Assembly (NCBI GenBank): GCA_022749755.1 | Contig: CM040444.1 | Location: 18,149,274-18,213,273, forward strand | Direction: 5' to 3' | From: Azadirachta indica | Lineage: Eukaryota; Streptophyta; Magnoliopsida; Sapindales; Meliaceae | DNA length: 64,000 nucleotides | Part shown: positions 52,084-61,862 of the stretch, piece by piece | Layout of the letters: every line of letters starts with the position of its first letter | Numbering within the stretch: the first letter of the stretch is position 1 | Notes under the pieces: model-generated | Database searches by the model: none | Seen by the model: the letters and a program-made list of their open reading frames with translations, nothing else | Told to the model about the DNA's origin: nothing | Program-made: the position numbers and the translations under genes

Positions 52084-53372
52084 TCAGGAGTGGTATTCTT
52101 CAGTTTGAACTTCAATTTTTTGGGCGATCATACTCTTCCAGGCTGGTAACACAGAGTTCAATATTGGTCTGTAATTAATGTATCGACTTCCTATTATCTT
52201 CCTGGTTTGCTTGCTCATTTGGTTTCGAGTTGTAATTCTGTTCCGTCATTAAACTTGCAAGTGAGGAGCTAAATGCGTATTCAGAACAAATCACTTACTG
52301 CAATTATCTTTCCAGCTACAAACGATAATCGATATTGAAGAAATTTATGGGCTCGTTTAGATTTTTCACATGTTAGTGTTTGTATTATCTTTCTCCAAAT
52401 AATTTTAACATTCAAACCCACCTCTGTTCTCAAATTTAGAATGATTCTAAAGCGTTTGTGCGGAAAGGAAGAAATTCTAAAACACATTCTCACACCTAAA
52501 AGCTAAAGCCCCAAATATTTCTTACATGAATAGAAGTCATTTATTGATCTGAACCCCTTATGATTATTTTTTATGAATTCAATGTCAATAGATGAATTGC
52601 GTCAAAGATAAAAATGATTTTGAGGATCAAGAGTTCACCCCAAAGAGGGAATCTAGTAGTTTTACCCGACAATTTTCCAATGTTACTTGTAGTATGGGCC
52701 AGTATGGATTTTCTTTCTCTCCAATCAAACAATTGTACAAAACCTTCAATTTTTGATTGGAGAGAAAGAAAATCCATACTTCTGTTTTTCTACAGTAGAA
52801 TCAAGTTCTTGATCCTTTCTGCTTCAATTAACATTATATCAATTGCTTGGTCAACACTTTATTGGTGTGACAGAAAATATACTCGGGTAAACCAACTTTT
52901 GTTGAACACTTGGATGTTTTTATAAGCCTGAGGACAAGTCTGATGTGTTTAGGATAGGCTGAGTTCTATCGTGAAGGAAGTTTAAACTTCAGACCTAACC
53001 TCAACTTCCTACAAGGATACAAGTGTTATTCAAGTCTTTCTGACTGCATTGTAATGTTTAAGTTTAACCAAATGGGTTGATCGAAGCATGCAGGTTGAAC
53101 TTTCCAGATGCTATAATCAAGCAAAGTAATTATATATAGCACACAATATGAAGCACCTAAAAATGTAATAAACAACTCATTATTATATTGTAAAGTTGAT
53201 TACATCTGAAATGAGCAGTAAAAGAAACTAAACTAAATTTTTTCTGCCTAATGAAATCTAAAGGTAGGTAGGTAGCAGAGCAACAAAAGGTTGACTCCTG
53301 AATAGATATATGATGATGATTTATTCTGCTGGTTTAGGTGGTTGAGGTAAGCGAGCGAGGCCAATTCAATCG
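52084..53372. other. Intergenic region with a perfect hairpin
   Basis: No gene is recognised. It contains the 29-bp perfect inverted repeat at 52701-52780 and the 3' region of the minus-strand secreted protein gene. Confidence 0.45.
52701..52780. repeat. Perfect 29-bp inverted repeat (hairpin, 22-nt loop)
   Basis: Arm 1 is 52701-52729 and arm 2 is 52752-52780; I matched every base. The arms are pyrimidine-rich/purine-rich (core TTTTCTTTCTCTCC) and the loop is 52730-52751. It could be a small foldback, a young hairpin RNA locus or a local inversion-duplication. Confidence 0.9.
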
Positions 53373-53729
53373 CTAATATGCTGGAGGTGGGTGAGGCCAC
53401 TTCCATGGCCCGAATCCGCTGGATGGTAGAGGTGGGTGGGGCCACTTCCATGGCCCGAATCCCCCGGATGGTAGCGGTGGGTGAGGCCACTTCCATGGCC
53501 CGAATCCCCCAGATGGTAGCGGTGGGTGAGGCAGTGGGTGAGGCAGTGGCCATCGTGGCCATAGCGGCAACGGCAATGGGTGGAACCACGACAATTCATG
53601 CCCTCCTGATGTTGCAACATTATTAGCAGCAACAGCTTCATCAGTATTACCAGCCAGCCCTTGGCTGAAACAACATGCTATTAAAGTTAAAATTACGATT
53701 GCTTTTGCTTCTTTCATTCCTGCTGTCAT
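53373..53729 (-). CDS. Small secreted Pro/Trp-rich tandem-repeat protein
   Basis: A 118-residue protein I cannot assign to a family. Residues 5-27 (MKEAKAIVILTLIACCFSQG) form a clear signal peptide, followed by a short acidic/Ala segment. The C-terminal half is three near-identical 15-residue units (HPPLPSGGFGPWKWP), coded by 45-bp tandem repeats at about 53385-53520, preceded by degenerate PLP/HPLP units. It ends HPPPAY. A TATA box on the same strand (53799-53792) sits about 65 bases before the ATG at 53729, so it looks like a real single-exon gene. A second ATG at 53717 would also keep the signal peptide. It could be a structural wall protein or a precursor cut into Trp-containing peptides; both are inference. 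Confidence 0.7.
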   Translation of the reverse strand: MTAGMKEAKAIVILTLIACCFSQGLAGNTDEAVAANNVATSGGHELSWFHPLPLPLWPRWPLPHPLPHPPLPSGGFGPWKWPHPPLPSGGFGPWKWPHPPLPSSGFGPWKWPHPPPAY

Positions 53730-53791
53730 TAAATCTGAACAACTGCACTCTCAGAAGGCTTCAGATAGTAAGTTTCAACGTCCTATGGTGG

Positions 53792-53799
53792 ATTTATAT
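53792..53799 (-). promoter_or_regulatory. TATA box of the secreted repeat protein gene
   Basis: TATATAAA on the minus strand, about 65 bases upstream of the start codon, a usual spacing for a short plant leader. Confidence 0.6.
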
Positions 53800-54989
53800 A
53801 GGCATGAGAAGTGAATTTCAATTGTTTATTTTCATAGATAATAATATGATAAGTATAAAATGATTGGTGATTGATTTTAAATTTTGAAGGTATACGGGAT
53901 AATTTTCAGTGTTTATCTTTACAAAATCATTCTTTTATTATCTTATTTGGCTTGAATTGATCACAGTAAAACCCGTTACATGTGTTGATCTGTTAATACT
54001 TACAAACAACTTAAAGAGAACAAATCAATTATAGTCACTAGAGGTATTCCCGATTGTCAAGGTAGCTATGTTTTAAAATGCATATTTAATGACAAAAACA
54101 ACAAGATAATGTCAAATTTACACTAAGTCACTTTTTGTTCTTTACTGTAAAGTCTTAATATAGTTAACCTTCGTTGTTTAGATGCTTTAAAGGTATATGT
54201 TTCTAACTTAATGCAGGAAACTTATAATTATGTTTGAATAACATAAATTAAAAATTTTTCACTTAATATAGCGATAGAAATTTGAATAAATTTTTTTTTC
54301 CCTAATGTATCTTAATTTTTTATAAGGATATAAGTATGTTTTATACCATAAATCTTAAGTGTAAATATTTGTATCTTTAATATATGTACATATTTTTTAA
54401 TAAGTCACCACAATGTTAATGCAAAACATCCTCATTTTACATAAAAGATTATTGATTTTACATTAACATCTTTCCATAGGCTTATTCAAATTGATACTAC
54501 TCTTAAATAATTAATTTCTAATGATGGAACCGATTTTCTACAAGCAAATGGGCCATGTTGGGACAAGATTCCCACATTCCAAGTTAGCTTACAAGATCAA
54601 TTTTGGTTATATTGAAGGAAAGTCAAAAATTGTTGATACTAAATTTTTTCACCTACATAGGAGTGAATTTTTTAGATTATAAAAAAATATTCCTCTTCTT
54701 TTTTCTTTTCCTTCCTTGTTGATTCCCAAGGTTATTTGGTCACTTAAACTTAATGATAAACTAAGTACATTTATTTTAGTTTTTTTTTATTGGGCTTGTT
54801 TTATCTTATATTTATAGAAATTTTTTATCTGGGCTTGGTCCAAGTATTTTTTATTTTAGCTTGGTCCATATTTTGATTTTGATGCTGTAAGTGCTTTTCT
54901 AATTTAGAGTTCTTTATTAGGTCTAATTTTTTATGTTTCTAAATTAATTATAAATGTATTAATTATATATTAATTATATGTTTATATAT
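53800..54989. other. AT-rich spacer with one copy of a dispersed repeat
   Basis: No gene. Positions about 54525-54605 hold a diverged copy of a sequence that recurs at about 55640-55715 (see repeat). Confidence 0.5.
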
Positions 54990-55501
54990 AATCTCAGTTG
55001 TTGGATATATTTAAATTTAATAACTTATATTTGATATAAAAAATTGTGTAAAAAAAAATAGATCATTAATCCTACACTTATATATATAGATATATATATA
55101 TATATAGGGGTAGGATTAGCGGTCTTTTTTTTATACAAAATTTTATATCAATTGTAAATCGTTAGATATTAATAGATTTAATAATTGATATTGTATTTAA
55201 GCATATGTATTAATTATACATGCATTAATTATGCATTAATTACATAATCAGATGCAATATCAATGTTTTTATATATATATATATATATGGTGAGGTAGGA
55301 TTAACAGCTCTTTCTCTTTTACACAAAATTTTATATCAATTGTAAATCATTGGATATAGACACATTTAACGATTAAAATTACATTTGATCATATAAAAAA
55401 TGTATAAGTCATGTGTAATTTTAACCGTTGGATATACGTATATCCAACGATGTATAATTGATGTAAAATTTGTATAAAAAAAAAGACTGTTGATCGATCT
55501 A

Positions 55502-55502
<1 letters not shown>
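54990..55502. mobile_element. Cluster of related MITEs (one complete, two partial)
   Basis: The complete copy is about 55295-55502: the left end starts GTAGGATTAACAGCTC and the right end finishes GACTGTTGATCGATCTAC, with TIRs of about 60 bp containing TTTTATATCAATTGTAAATC and its inverse. A partial left-end copy lies at 55110-55215 (TAGGATTAGCGGTC) and a partial right-end copy at 54990-55075 (ending ATTAATCCTAC). TA-rich joints separate them. No coding capacity. Confidence 0.7.

Positions 55503-55562
<60 letters not shown>
55493..55562. repeat. Compound microsatellite (CT)n(AT)n
   Basis: About 11 CT units pass directly into about 20 TA units, abutting the right end of the MITE. Confidence 0.95.
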
Positions 55563-55565
<3 letters not shown>

Positions 55566-55715
55566 GGACTTATGGAATTTCAGATATGGAACTTGTTAAG
55601 AGTGCTTTCCGGCCTTTTGTTCTAAATTTGGGGGACTCCATACTGGAACCGATTTCCCAACAAGCGAGTGGGCTATGTTGGGATGTATCCCAAGTTAGCT
55701 TACAAGATTAATTAG

Positions 55716-57571
55716 GCTTGTAGCAAAGGAAAGGTTCGGAAACAATCATATGGGATTAAAAACCTTTTGGACTGACTAATCGACCACGCTAATCAAGGCC
55801 ATGGAATTCTCATACATGAGCCTAGCGCAACAAGAAATCTCTTCTTAATGTGGAATAACTTTATTAAATTACGTTGTACGTTATTTTCTCATATCACAGA
55901 TATCCTTTAACCCAACATCATAACTGAGTCATATACAACAATCGGACTCGCGATAAGAATAAAAACGAAAAATTAGCTCATACATTAGCATTTGTCTTAA
56001 TAAAATCCAAATTAGCTAATTCAAATAAATAAGCCTAGTATATTTTAATCAGAATTCACCTATGATTAAAATTCTAACAAACCTAGAAAAAATAAATGTA
56101 TAAGCAGGGTAAAAGAAGAGAGAAATGATTTTTTTTTTTTCTCATAATCCCAAAAATCTACTAATTATTATCAAACGAGAGTATCAATATGTAATATTAA
56201 TTCTTTTCAATGATAGGTTTTCTAATCTAGCTGTACGACTCTCCTGGCATCAAATTAAGGACAAATTAAAAATGAACTTTACAATGTTACACACATGTAC
56301 TCAAACTTAATTTATAATGTTATGTTTCAAACAAAGAACAAAAATTGATTAGTCTAAAATTGATTTTTGCATTTATAATTAAGGAAAAATAATGAAATTC
56401 ATTGGTAAGAAACTTGGAAACTTATGAACAAATTAATCATATGAAGTAGGAGAACCATAAAGAAGCCAATGATTGTAGTGCCACATTAATTTGTATTTTA
56501 TAGAATTCTTATCACTATTGCTATTATCAACATTAATGTATAAGGATAAATAATGCGATTAAAGATAAATACTTGCATACAATATATCCAGAAAAGACAT
56601 ATACTTGTATAGAAAATATCATGCAAGATAGATACTCATATGCAAAAAATACTTGTATGTAGGATATCTTGAAAGACATGCATATACTTCCTTGCAAGAC
56701 GTTTCACATGATTTTAACTTTCAATTTATAAGATAATGCACTGCAGTAAAAGATTATGTCTTATGTATATATAGACTTTAGTTAATTAAAGAATAAATTT
56801 GTCTTTTTAACTTAATTAGAGGTCTAAAGAATGTATTTGTTGGTTAAAGGGTCAATACTTGTGGAAACATGTATTTTGATGCGGATTAAGGCACTCGGTT
56901 GTGAATGTGATGTGTTTGCTTCAAATTTTACGAAAATTTTATTTTCTACCCTAATTTCTTTAATTATTGTTTGTGTATGAAGTGGGGGTTAGAGATAAAT
57001 TAGTTACATATCTAGCTAATTCCATATATAGAGTTAATTAATTTCGGGTTGTATATGTATATTTCTGTCTGCATTTTTAAGATATAACTTCAAGCAAATA
57101 AATTGACGTTGATTTCATGCAATTTAACGTTGAATTACATAAAATAACGTTGTTTTTTTTCCAAAGTCAACATAAACTCATTTAGATTTGTATTTTAAAA
57201 ACAGAGAAAACCTATGTAAAAGAACTCAATACTTATACATATATATACAAAACTTATTGGTAAAATTTGCAATTAAAGTTTTCTTTTCTATCAGTATAAT
57301 CAACGTTAATGGAAACACACTTTAGCTTGTATACAAACATAATAACACCTCGCGCTCTAAGTTATATCTCAAAATTTTGTTCTCAAGTGATGTAAAAGTT
57401 GATTTATCTACAAAACATATATTAATTTTAATTAACTTAAAATACTAATCACATAGCATACTTATTAATATATGAAGTGATATGATAAGTAAATTTACCC
57501 GTGACTTGAAACAAAATCTTGGGATACAAATTGAGAAGTATAATATTACTCATATATACATTATTCTGTGT
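55716..57571. other. Intergenic AT-rich DNA
   Basis: No gene recognised. About 56560-56700 holds loosely repeated phrases (ATACTTGTAT, ATATCATGCAAG, GATATCTTG) with a period near 35-40 bases. The last 100 bases are the 3' region of the B3 gene. Confidence 0.45.
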
Positions 57572-58000
57572 TCAACGCTTGCTTTTTTTATTATAATTAC
57601 TTGGATATTTACGTTTATCTGATAATACTGAAAAATGTAATTTTCCGTCACTCCAATGCATCCCTATTTCTGCTCCTTTCTCAAGCTTCCTATCCATTGC
57701 AACAGGCCCCCAATCAAGAAGTCTGTAAACTCTTTTATTGACTTTTAAATACATCGTATAATTTTGTATTTTATCAGTAATATCTGTATCTCTAACTTGA
57801 ATTGCAGCATATCCTTTAGTACTCAACTCCTTCTGTTGATCATCTGACATGTTCTTGATGACGTGTTCTTCTGTTAATTTTGTTGGTAAAGCTAGATAAC
57901 CGTAAAATACATTTGCTTCTTCTTCACTCAACACCTTTTTGATTGGCCAAGCATGGGATTGCCCCAATTTCAGAAAATCGTAATGTGTTGGTGGGTTCAT
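57572..58000 (-). CDS. Short B3-domain protein
   Basis: A single-exon 142-residue protein. The pattern KKVLSEEEANVFYGYLALPT, then KLTEEHVIKNMSDDQQKEL, AIQVRDTD, a basic/aromatic strand (YTMYLKVNKRVYRLLDWGPV), LEKGAEIGMHW and LHFSVLS follows the plant B3 fold of the REM/DUF313-like group, where LKxGDEIGLYW and FxFSVL are typical. B3 domains bind DNA in the nucleus. Here the domain is nearly the whole protein and the tail is basic (YNKKSKR). The start at 58000 (MNPPTHYDF) is the only good ATG. No relatives lie nearby. The distant similarity makes the subfamily uncertain. Confidence 0.7.
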   Translation of the reverse strand: MNPPTHYDFLKLGQSHAWPIKKVLSEEEANVFYGYLALPTKLTEEHVIKNMSDDQQKELSTKGYAAIQVRDTDITDKIQNYTMYLKVNKRVYRLLDWGPVAMDRKLEKGAEIGMHWSDGKLHFSVLSDKRKYPSNYNKKSKR

Positions 58001-58972
58001 GTCTTATAATAAGAAGCTTGAAGGAAGAGTTAGCAAATTGCAAAAAGTAAGAATCAAGCATACGGAATCATACAATTTTTTCACCTTATATATAAAGAAA
58101 ATTATTTTTGAGCTACAAATGTTTCCTCTAGATTCATTCATGCACAATTAATAATTATGTGTGCTACAAGTTATATATCAATAAAACTTTTATTTTCATA
58201 ATGTCAGCATGCGTGAATTATAATTGTCTCTGTAATAAATCTTTTTACACGGGTATATTTTTATTTATGCAAGGTTAAAATTTATTTTTCTTATTTATAT
58301 TCTAATTTATCGACTACTAATCACATTACATGTGTATATATATTCGCTCGTTCACATTTAATAATAATGTGAGTTATAACATCGCAATCAATAAAATTTT
58401 TATGTTAATTATCAGTACTTGCAGGTTATATACAATTACCTCTACAATAAATTTTTTGACGTGTGTATATTTTATTTATGTAGAGTCCAAATTTATTTTT
58501 TTATTATATTCTCATTTAATACCTACTAATAACATGCATATATATATATATATATTCATTCTTACATATTTAATAATAATATCAATATAACCTTTATTGA
58601 ATTATTAGCATGCGCATGTCCTATATAATAATAGGCTCTATAATAACTTTTTTGATATGTTTATATTTTTATTTATGTTGGATTAATTTTTTTTATTACA
58701 TGCTTATTTATTAATTACTAATCACATATGTGTATCTATTTAGCTAAAAATTAGATGAGCATCAATTCTTACTCCCTGTCCATTAATTTGTCCCGTATAT
58801 GATGTCTTGAGATTTCCATTGTGATGAAAATAAGTGTAATTAAGTAAAAGCTAATTAATAATTGCATGAAAAATGTATATTAATTACAATTAAAGCACTA
58901 AAAGTATTATCTCAAAATAAAGAAAAACCCATATGTAATTACAAATTATCAAAATTAAATACATAATAATGG
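58001..58972. other. Spacer between the HSP40-like and B3 genes
   Basis: Very AT-rich. About 58140-58700 contains three loosely similar blocks with the phrases ATCAATAAAACTTTTAT, AATAAATCTTTTTACACG and ACTAATCACAT, spaced about 180-200 bases apart: an old tandem array. No gene. Confidence 0.5.
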
Positions 58973-61862
58973 TCAAGAACAATCTTTCAAAATTTCATAA
59001 GCTTCATAACGTTGTGCATTGGTCAATCGTGTAGGAAAATCCACCAAAAATTTAATTTTCAAATCACCTCTTACTCCTTCTTCCTTTGGATTTGGCATTC
59101 CTTGCCCTTGAATTACTTTTTCATATCCTGGATATATGATCTCTTCATCAATTAACAAATTTATTTTCTCTCCACCTAAAAGAGGAACTGTGAGATTGCA
59201 GCCAGTGAGAGCTTGAAGCAGGGGAATCTCAACTCCAATTTCCAAATCGTCTCCTTCTCTTCTGAACAAAGGATGTCGTTTTTGGTCTATTTGGAAAATT
59301 ATATCTGCTGGAAGATACCCAGGTTTCTGATCACCTTTTCCTTCAAATGTAATCTTTGTTCCCTTTTTCCATCCTGGCTTTAATTTTATCCTTAATTTCT
59401 CCTCTTCTTGGCTAATTGTCCTGCACATAAACCATAGGAGAAAGAAAAATTCCAAATAAATCTATCAAAAAGAAAAGAATTAAATGATAAACAATATCTC
59501 TACTAAATTTTATTTACAATGTAATAGAAATTATGTATTCGAAGGTGCTTTGTTTTTTTTTTTTTAATTTTTTTAGATTTCATCCTAAACCGACCCCACA
59601 AAAATCTTGGTGGATTGAAATGAGTCATTCTCAATTACTATGCATATTCTTAAAATTACTAAGTTATTAGTAGTTTTTGAAATATATTAAACCCACATTT
59701 ATTTTTAAAACATAATTTTTAATTCCAAAAAAATTACAAGATATTAATACTTCTTACCTTTATTAATTTTATTTAATCAAAATTTGTTTCGTAATCAAAC
59801 TTTTTATTTTTATACTCTAAAAGTACTGTTAATATAAGGAGAATGTGGTGTAGCCACATTAGAGCCTTGCTAAGTTAGGTTAAAAAATTAGTGTGTACAC
59901 TACATACATACATATATATATATATATAATACAGGGTAAGGATTAATGATCCAATATTTTTTATATATATATTTATATTTATTTTAAACTATTTAATCTA
60001 TAAACTTTTAACAGTTAAGGTAAAATTTGATATGTGTATTAATTATGTGTATGTGTTTTATTTTAGATCCAATAGTCTAAAATAAGCGTAAATATATGTG
60101 TAAAAATATGGGATTATTGATACTTTTCCTATATTATGTATGTATATATAGATTTATTTTTAATACATTTTAGCCCTACAATATAACTGTGACTCTGTCC
60201 CTGAATCTGTAACACTCTAGGGTTTGCACTGCTATGAGAAAGAAAAAATAAATGTGAAAGAGAATAAAGAAATGTTGTACAAACCCGTCATCGGAGACGA
60301 TCTGTCTCTTGATTGTGATCTTCTTAACAGATCCATGACACAGCTCCTCGAGCGTGCAAGAAAGTTTTCTCTCCTCCGGCGGTGGTTTCCTTCTTGCTGC
60401 GGTGGTTTGAGAGAAAATAATAGGGCTCCGCCGGCTCCCACTTCTTGAAATGCTAGGGTTTTGATCTGTTTCCGTTATGGTCGCACCTCTCCTGCTCGTA
60501 CTTTTGCTTCTACTCTCTGTCGTTTCTGGTGTTCTTGCCCTTCTATTTGAACCCTCTCCCGTTTCTGATAATGTTCTTCCCCTTCTACTTGACCCCTCCG
60601 TCGATTCTGACGTTCTTCCCTTTCTACTTGAGTCTTCGGTTTCCGTTAACGGGCGGCTCTTTCTGCTTACGGTTCTGGATAGGAAACCTTTCGTTGGGCT
60701 GCCACCGCGCCGACTTGTACTGTTGGAAAGATAGGACGATCGGGCGGAGGGTGTGTGGCTTCTTCTGGTTGGACACTTTGCAAGACGAGGCGATGGGCGT
60801 GAGAAGTAGCTATCATCGATGCTTTTACGGTGGATTTCTCCTACTGTTGATGGGTCATCATTGTTTGTTTGTTTTTCATCTTGTTTCTTCTTCTTCTGGC
60901 CCTAAATTGGAACAAAGCAATAATTTAAAGAAATGAGAAAAGACATTTGCTAATGTATAGGGTGAATCATGAAAAACAAAAATATGATGGGAGGACCCTT
61001 GTTTTGTCTTACCATAAGTTTTGACCCGTAACTAAAAACTCCTAATTTTAGACCTCAACTTGGGTGAAAAGATAACGTACTTTCAATTAACTATGTCAAA
61101 ACATGTATACATAAGACACAATCTTCGATTGCATAACATTGTGTTGCAAATTTGTTTTGCACAACTGCAAGCTAATTAATGTCTTAGAAACCTTTTTGAA
61201 TGCAAGTTAATGTCTTGCGAGTAAGTGTTTATCTTGCAAATTATCTTACACTGATTAGGGTGCAAAAGATCTTAAGAAAAAAAAACATAAATTAACTCAT
61301 GACAAGATCGTTATAAAATTCCTTAATTATAATCAAATTGAATCATGTAAGTATGCATGAATAAAAAATTTTAAAAAGGAAAAAGGGGAAAAAAAAAGTG
61401 TTATATAAAATCAAGTGTTAGTTAATATCTTGCAAAACGTCTTGAATGCAAGTTAATGTCTGAATTTTTTCTCTTCCAAAATGAATGTCTTCCATGATGG
61501 GCATAAAGGACTGCTAAGGGTCTAAAAAAACATAAAATCTAAAATTAGGACAAAACTCATCAGAAGAGTTATGAAAGGACGTTCCTTTTTAAACAAATTG
61601 AATCATGTAAACGTGCATGAACAAAAGATTTTTTTGAAGAAGACAAGAAGGAAAAATGTAGAGCTGTGAATACCTTCTTGTACTGTTCAAATTTTGCTTC
61701 GAATTTGGCTTCAGCATCAGATTCCGATTTGTGGGTAGGGCTCTTATTATCAGAATTCCATTTGGTGACAAATTTGTAAGTCTTTCCAATGGCTGTTTTG
61801 GAGATGCCAAAAATGCTGTAAGAATCATTATTGGGAGAACGTGGATGATGATGATCACCCAT
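58973..61862 (-). CDS. HSP40/DnaJ C-terminal-domain protein with degenerate J-like N-terminus (3 exons)
   Basis: Type II HSP40 (DNAJB-like) peptide-binding protein, closest by memory to Arabidopsis At1g11040/At1g44160. Exons: 61862-61674, 60901-60285, 59420-58973; GT-AG, phases agree, 417 residues. Exon 1 (63 residues) resembles helices I-III of a J domain (DSYSIFGISKTA, FVTKWNSDNKSP, SDAEAKFE), but the HPD tripeptide reads NSD and the fourth helix is missing, so Hsp70 stimulation is not expected. Exon 2 encodes about 165 Arg/Ser-rich residues with repeats of SSRRGRTLSETGEG type. The conserved SPIIFSQTTAARRKPPPEER and CTLEELCHGSVKKI follow. Exon 3 completes the client-binding domain (LKPGWKKGTKITFEGKGD, FRREGDDLEIGVEIPLLQAL, VIQGQGMPNPKEEG). 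Intron 2 holds a MITE. Confidence 0.85.
59934..60130. mobile_element. MITE in intron 2 of the HSP40-like gene
   Basis: Left end GGGTAAGGATTAATGATCC and right end GGGATTATTGATACTTTTCC are inverted repeats, and the similarity extends inward about 65 bp on each side with mismatches. About 200 bp, no ORF. The ends resemble those of the 55 kb cluster (GGATTAATGATC-type), so a related family is likely. Confidence 0.65.
61180..61665. repeat. Imperfect tandem duplication in intron 1 of the HSP40-like gene
   Basis: TTGAATGCAAGTTAATGTCT (61197-61216 and 61443-61462) and CAAATTGAATCATGTAA (61334-61350 and 61595-61611) recur in the same order about 250 bases apart. Each is followed by a GCATGAA..AAAATTTT-like stretch and GGAAAAA. 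The second copy ends next to exon 1. Confidence 0.65.

Larger units (their letters stand above)
54525..55715 (+). repeat. Pair of diverged direct repeats (~80 bp)
   Basis: About 54525-54605 (GGAACCGATTTTCTACAAGC...) and 55644-55711 (GGAACCGATTTCCCAACAAG...) share the phrases GTGGGCTATGTTGGGA/ATGGGCCATGTTGGGA and CCAAGTTAGCTTACAAGAT. Same orientation, about 1.1 kb apart, flanking the MITE cluster. Confidence 0.75.

Noticed and set aside
53378..53641. Other-frame repeat ORFs (ATSMARIP-type on plus, HRYHPGDSGHGS-type on minus).
   Set aside because: Shadows of the 45-bp repeats; only the minus frame with signal peptide and TATA box makes a sensible protein.
60477..60936. Plus-strand leucine/valine-rich ORFs.
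   Set aside because: Antisense of the Arg/Ser-rich exon 2 of the HSP40-like gene.
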